This document shows, piece by piece, positions 62,137 through 64,000 of a stretch of 64,000 bases of DNA. Source of the stretch: Ottowia thiooxydans DSM 14619 (lineage in GTDB: Bacteria > Pseudomonadota > Gammaproteobacteria > Burkholderiales > Burkholderiaceae_C); assembly GCF_000422885.1 (NCBI RefSeq), contig NZ_KE383942.1, forward strand, positions 313,353 through 377,352, written 5' to 3'. Positions within the stretch are counted from its first letter, which is position 1. Each line of letters begins with the position of its first letter. Position numbers and translations under genes: made by a program. The notes below the pieces were generated by a model that saw only the letters and a list, made by a program, of their open reading frames with translations, searched no databases and was not told the DNA's origin.

Positions 62137-62632
62137 TGGGTTCAGATTCCCACTCTTTGCACCAGCGCTCGATCACTCGTTGACTTCCCAAGGCATCATA
62201 TTTATCAAGCATTGCCCGCGCGAATGCGGATTTACTCCGGTACTCGTGTCTATTCTTCTGCCACCGAATCCAGCAATCGAAAACGTGCTGCTTTGCTGCT
62301 TGCTTGGGGCCCGCGTAGTGCTGGTTGATAGCCCGGCGCCTTGCTTTACTAGAGTCTCTAAGTTGGTATGTCAGGGATACAAACTCACTGATTGATTCCT
62401 CATCCAAGTTTGTTGCGATAATTTTTTTTAAACGCGCTTTGTGCGCCAAATATTCGACATTCCACGCTTCCGCATCGCCGACAAAAGGGTCAGGACACCC
62501 ATGAACTAACTCATCGAGAACGGCTGCGGCTCTTGCCTCTTGCTTTGCAGCAATTTTCCTGACTCTTTCCAGTTCTCTCATTGCAGCTGCATTGCATATG
62601 CTGTTAGAAACATCAGTTTCATTACTCGTCAT
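62132..62632 (-). CDS. Unknown 166-residue protein between integrase and AlpA
   Basis: This helical protein has many charged residues (MRELERVRKIAAKQEARAAAVLDELVHG...; HYAGPKQAAKQHVFDCWIRWQKNRHEYRSKSAFARAMLDKYDALGSQRVIERWCKEW). The C-terminal region resembles a small DNA-binding helix bundle, but I recognise no family. Its TAG stop at 62132-62134 lies inside the 46-bp palindrome. It is in the same direction as alpA and may be its co-regulated upstream neighbour. Confidence 0.5.
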   Translation of the reverse strand: MTSNETDVSNSICNAAAMRELERVRKIAAKQEARAAAVLDELVHGCPDPFVGDAEAWNVEYLAHKARLKKIIATNLDEESISEFVSLTYQLRDSSKARRRAINQHYAGPKQAAKQHVFDCWIRWQKNRHEYRSKSAFARAMLDKYDALGSQRVIERWCKEWESEPS

Positions 62633-62720
62633 AGCGTCCCCCTCGCCCCTGAAAAAGTTGCCAGCCCAGCCCGTCAGGGAAACGGGTTTTCGGGGATCAG
62701 CCTAGGGCTGGCGAAAATGG

Positions 62721-63098
62721 CTAAGCTGACCAAACTAGACGAAGGTGGCTATGCTTAGGGGGCGCTTTAGTCCTGGCCGCTTTAAACATTGCCTCTATGC
62801 GGTCGAGCGGTTCAAGCAACCTCGCCCTGACATCCCAACGCTTTCCTTTGACTGCCCTAACAGAGATCCAGGAGCAAAACTCACCGTTCCGATATGCCAG
62901 CCGCTTCGGTGCAATGGGGAATTCAATGTCAGGGATGCGGAGCGTATCAAGCACGCCGCTGGCTGCGACGATCTCATAGCCCCAACTATCTCGAGTGTAA
63001 AGCCGCCCCTCCGGCAGATGTGAGCGGCGAACAAGCATGTCACCAGTCTCGATTCGCTCCCATCCATGGTCTTCTGGGTGGATAATTAATGCAGCCAT
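62721..63098 (-). CDS. Unknown 125-residue protein near the integrase gene
   Basis: ATG 63098 is preferred over an in-frame TTG 63104, with AAGGA about 8 bases upstream. The sequence (MAALIIHPEDHGWERIETGDMLVRRSHLPEGRLYTRDSWGYEIVAASGVLDTLRIPD...) is acidic and aromatic-rich with no signal peptide. I do not recognise a family. It lies between the 166-residue gene and the integrase, all minus strand. Confidence 0.45.
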   Translation of the reverse strand: MAALIIHPEDHGWERIETGDMLVRRSHLPEGRLYTRDSWGYEIVAASGVLDTLRIPDIEFPIAPKRLAYRNGEFCSWISVRAVKGKRWDVRARLLEPLDRIEAMFKAARTKAPPKHSHLRLVWSA

Positions 63099-63199
63099 TT
63101 TCAAAGTCCTTTTGATAGTGGTCAGGCGGTCGGGTCGTTCTCAGGCTTCCCGGTCGCCGTCTTTTTGCCCTACATAGTCCGGCGCAGGGCTTGCCGGTA

Positions 63200-64000
63200 T
63201 CAAATTGCCAGCGCAGCCAGTGCATTAGCGGCGTGCGCCTGTCTCAAGTGTCCGTAGTGTTTTTCGATCATTGGCAAAGACGTATCAGCCAGCTTGGCGA
63301 CGGTTAGCAGATCCAGCCCGTGAGCTGAGATCAGATCGGTGATAGTGCTGTGCCTCAGGCTGTAAGCTGTTGCGCCGCTGGGTAGCTCGGCAGCGGTCAC
63401 GGCATCCCTCATAGGGCCTTTCCATGAGTCCTTGTTCCACGCGGCACCATCCGCTCTTGCGAAGATCGGCGCAGCGGGCAGCTTGTTTTTGCACTGTCCC
63501 GCGATGAAGTCCGCCGTTTCCTTGGGTAGCGGGATCGTGCGCGGCTTGCCGTTTTTGTCGTTGCCGATACGTAGGTTTTTCAGACGTGGCTCGAAGTCTG
63601 CCACTGTGCGGGCTGCGAGCGCACCCGGACGGAGGGGGAGGGCGCTCATAGCTCGGATGAACGTTCCAATGTCTGATGCAGCGTGCCTAACCAGCTTCTG
63701 CCGCTGGGCATGATCCAAGTAAACCTCCCGCTTCCCGCTTGCCGCTTCCACTGGGCGAAGTTTGGTATCCCAAGCCGTGCTACTGGTGATGTAGCCGTCG
63801 GCCAGCGCCAGATTCAGCGCGGCCTTTAAGTTGCTCATATCGCGGTTTAGAGATGCTGCACTGCGTTTGCGCGTGGCTTCCTTCGCTTTGTCTTGCGGCA
63901 TGGCCAAAGTGCCCGCCAGCTTTGAGCGCCAATCATCTAGTACCCGGGGGGTTATTTTTGTGAGGGGCAGGCGCTCAAGCCTTTTATCGTCGAACACCCA
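63200..64000 (-). CDS. int: Tyrosine recombinase (integrase), N-terminus beyond the window
   Basis: At least 267 C-terminal residues are inside; the reading frame is still open at the right edge. The catalytic residues seen are Arg in SALPLRPGALAARTVADF, Lys in GNDKNGKPRTIPL, the Y-S-L-R-H box YSLRHSTITDLI (Tyr instead of the usual His), and the Tyr nucleophile in LADTSLPMIEKHYGHL. It should integrate the element at tRNA-Val. The C-terminal ALAALAI tail is short. Being at the far end from tRNA-Val, it suggests that the second att site lies just outside. Confidence 0.88.
   Translation of the reverse strand, partial: WVFDDKRLERLPLTKITPRVLDDWRSKLAGTLAMPQDKAKEATRKRSAASLNRDMSNLKAALNLALADGYITSSTAWDTKLRPVEAASGKREVYLDHAQRQKLVRHAASDIGTFIRAMSALPLRPGALAARTVADFEPRLKNLRIGNDKNGKPRTIPLPKETADFIAGQCKNKLPAAPIFARADGAAWNKDSWKGPMRDAVTAAELPSGATAYSLRHSTITDLISAHGLDLLTVAKLADTSLPMIEKHYGHLRQAHAANALAALAI

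Larger units (their letters stand above)
53646..64000. mobile_element. Phage satellite-like element (cf-PICI type), right end beyond the window
   Basis: The element begins at tRNA-Val and reaches at least 10.35 kb to the right edge. Gene order from the right is integrase, two small unknown genes, AlpA-like regulator, Toprim protein, winged-helix replication-like protein, capsid, protease, portal, HNH, small terminase, large terminase, connector and one small unknown gene. All but the last are on the minus strand. There are no tail, baseplate, lysis or repressor-lysogeny modules. That content matches capsid-forming phage-inducible chromosomal islands, which build their own heads and use helper phage tails. 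A decayed prophage is the alternative, but no gene is visibly broken. Confidence 0.65.

Noticed and set aside
1-64000. CRISPR arrays, rRNA genes and insertion sequences
   Set aside because: No regular spacer-repeat array, no rRNA sequence and no transposase gene with terminal inverted repeats was seen.

Overview
The window looks like a chromosomal segment of a betaproteobacterium of the order Burkholderiales. Comamonadaceae or Alcaligenaceae is my best guess, from gene order and from a family-typical GC-rich intergenic repeat near 26.9 kb; the sequence does not fix the genus. Supporting context includes the isc operon followed by dnaQ and tRNA-Val, the rpsF-priB-rpsR-rplI-dnaB block, tolB-pal-cpoB, grpE-dnaK-dnaJ, and a paired cphA'/cphA cyanophycin locus with its own ABC transporter.

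Region 1 (about 1-11,720) is the right-hand part of a type III secretion (T3SS) locus. It holds the 3' end of the gatekeeper sctW, a SycN-like chaperone, three tandem paralogous CesT-type chaperones, sctX, sctY, the export gate sctV, the inner ring sctD, a SctE-like co-chaperone, the needle sctF and one more chaperone. It ends in a regulatory block: a STAS anti-anti-sigma factor, an RsbW-like anti-sigma factor, an unrecognised 196-residue protein, an ECF sigma factor and a GNAT acetyltransferase. This set resembles the Bordetella Btr partner-switching control of T3SS. Two promoters in the region share GGAACC-N15-TTACTYA and are candidate targets of the ECF factor.

Region 2 (11.8-20.9 kb) is a cyanophycin locus: cphA' and cphA on the minus strand, and a divergent ABC exporter plus DUF1854 protein. 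A PA0069-type radical SAM gene with a perfect LexA box follows. Region 3 (21-26.4 kb) holds dnaJ, dnaK and grpE (minus), an FKBP isomerase and an HxlR regulator. Region 4 (27-34.5 kb) is a minus-strand aryl/acyl-CoA catabolic operon (crotonase, feruloyl-CoA synthase-like ligase, thiolase, thioesterase, solute-binding protein, MarR regulator). Its divergent neighbour is a Bug-type binding protein, and a 19-bp palindrome lies between them.

Region 5 (34.6-53.6 kb) is housekeeping: an MsbA-like flippase, tolB-pal-cpoB, ribosomal proteins with priB, dnaB, an aminotransferase, uvrB, a BON-domain lipoprotein, iscR-iscS-iscU-iscA-hscB-hscA-fdx, dnaQ and tRNA-Val(CAC).

Region 6 (53.65 kb to the right edge) is an integrated element at tRNA-Val. 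It carries a tyrosine integrase (cut by the window), an AlpA-like regulator, a Toprim protein, a winged-helix replication-like protein, and a compact HK97 head/packaging set (capsid, protease, portal, HNH, small and large terminase, connector). No tail or lysis gene is visible. This is the gene content of a capsid-forming phage satellite (cf-PICI-like). It also carries two unusual palindrome arrays that could be its control and replication sites.
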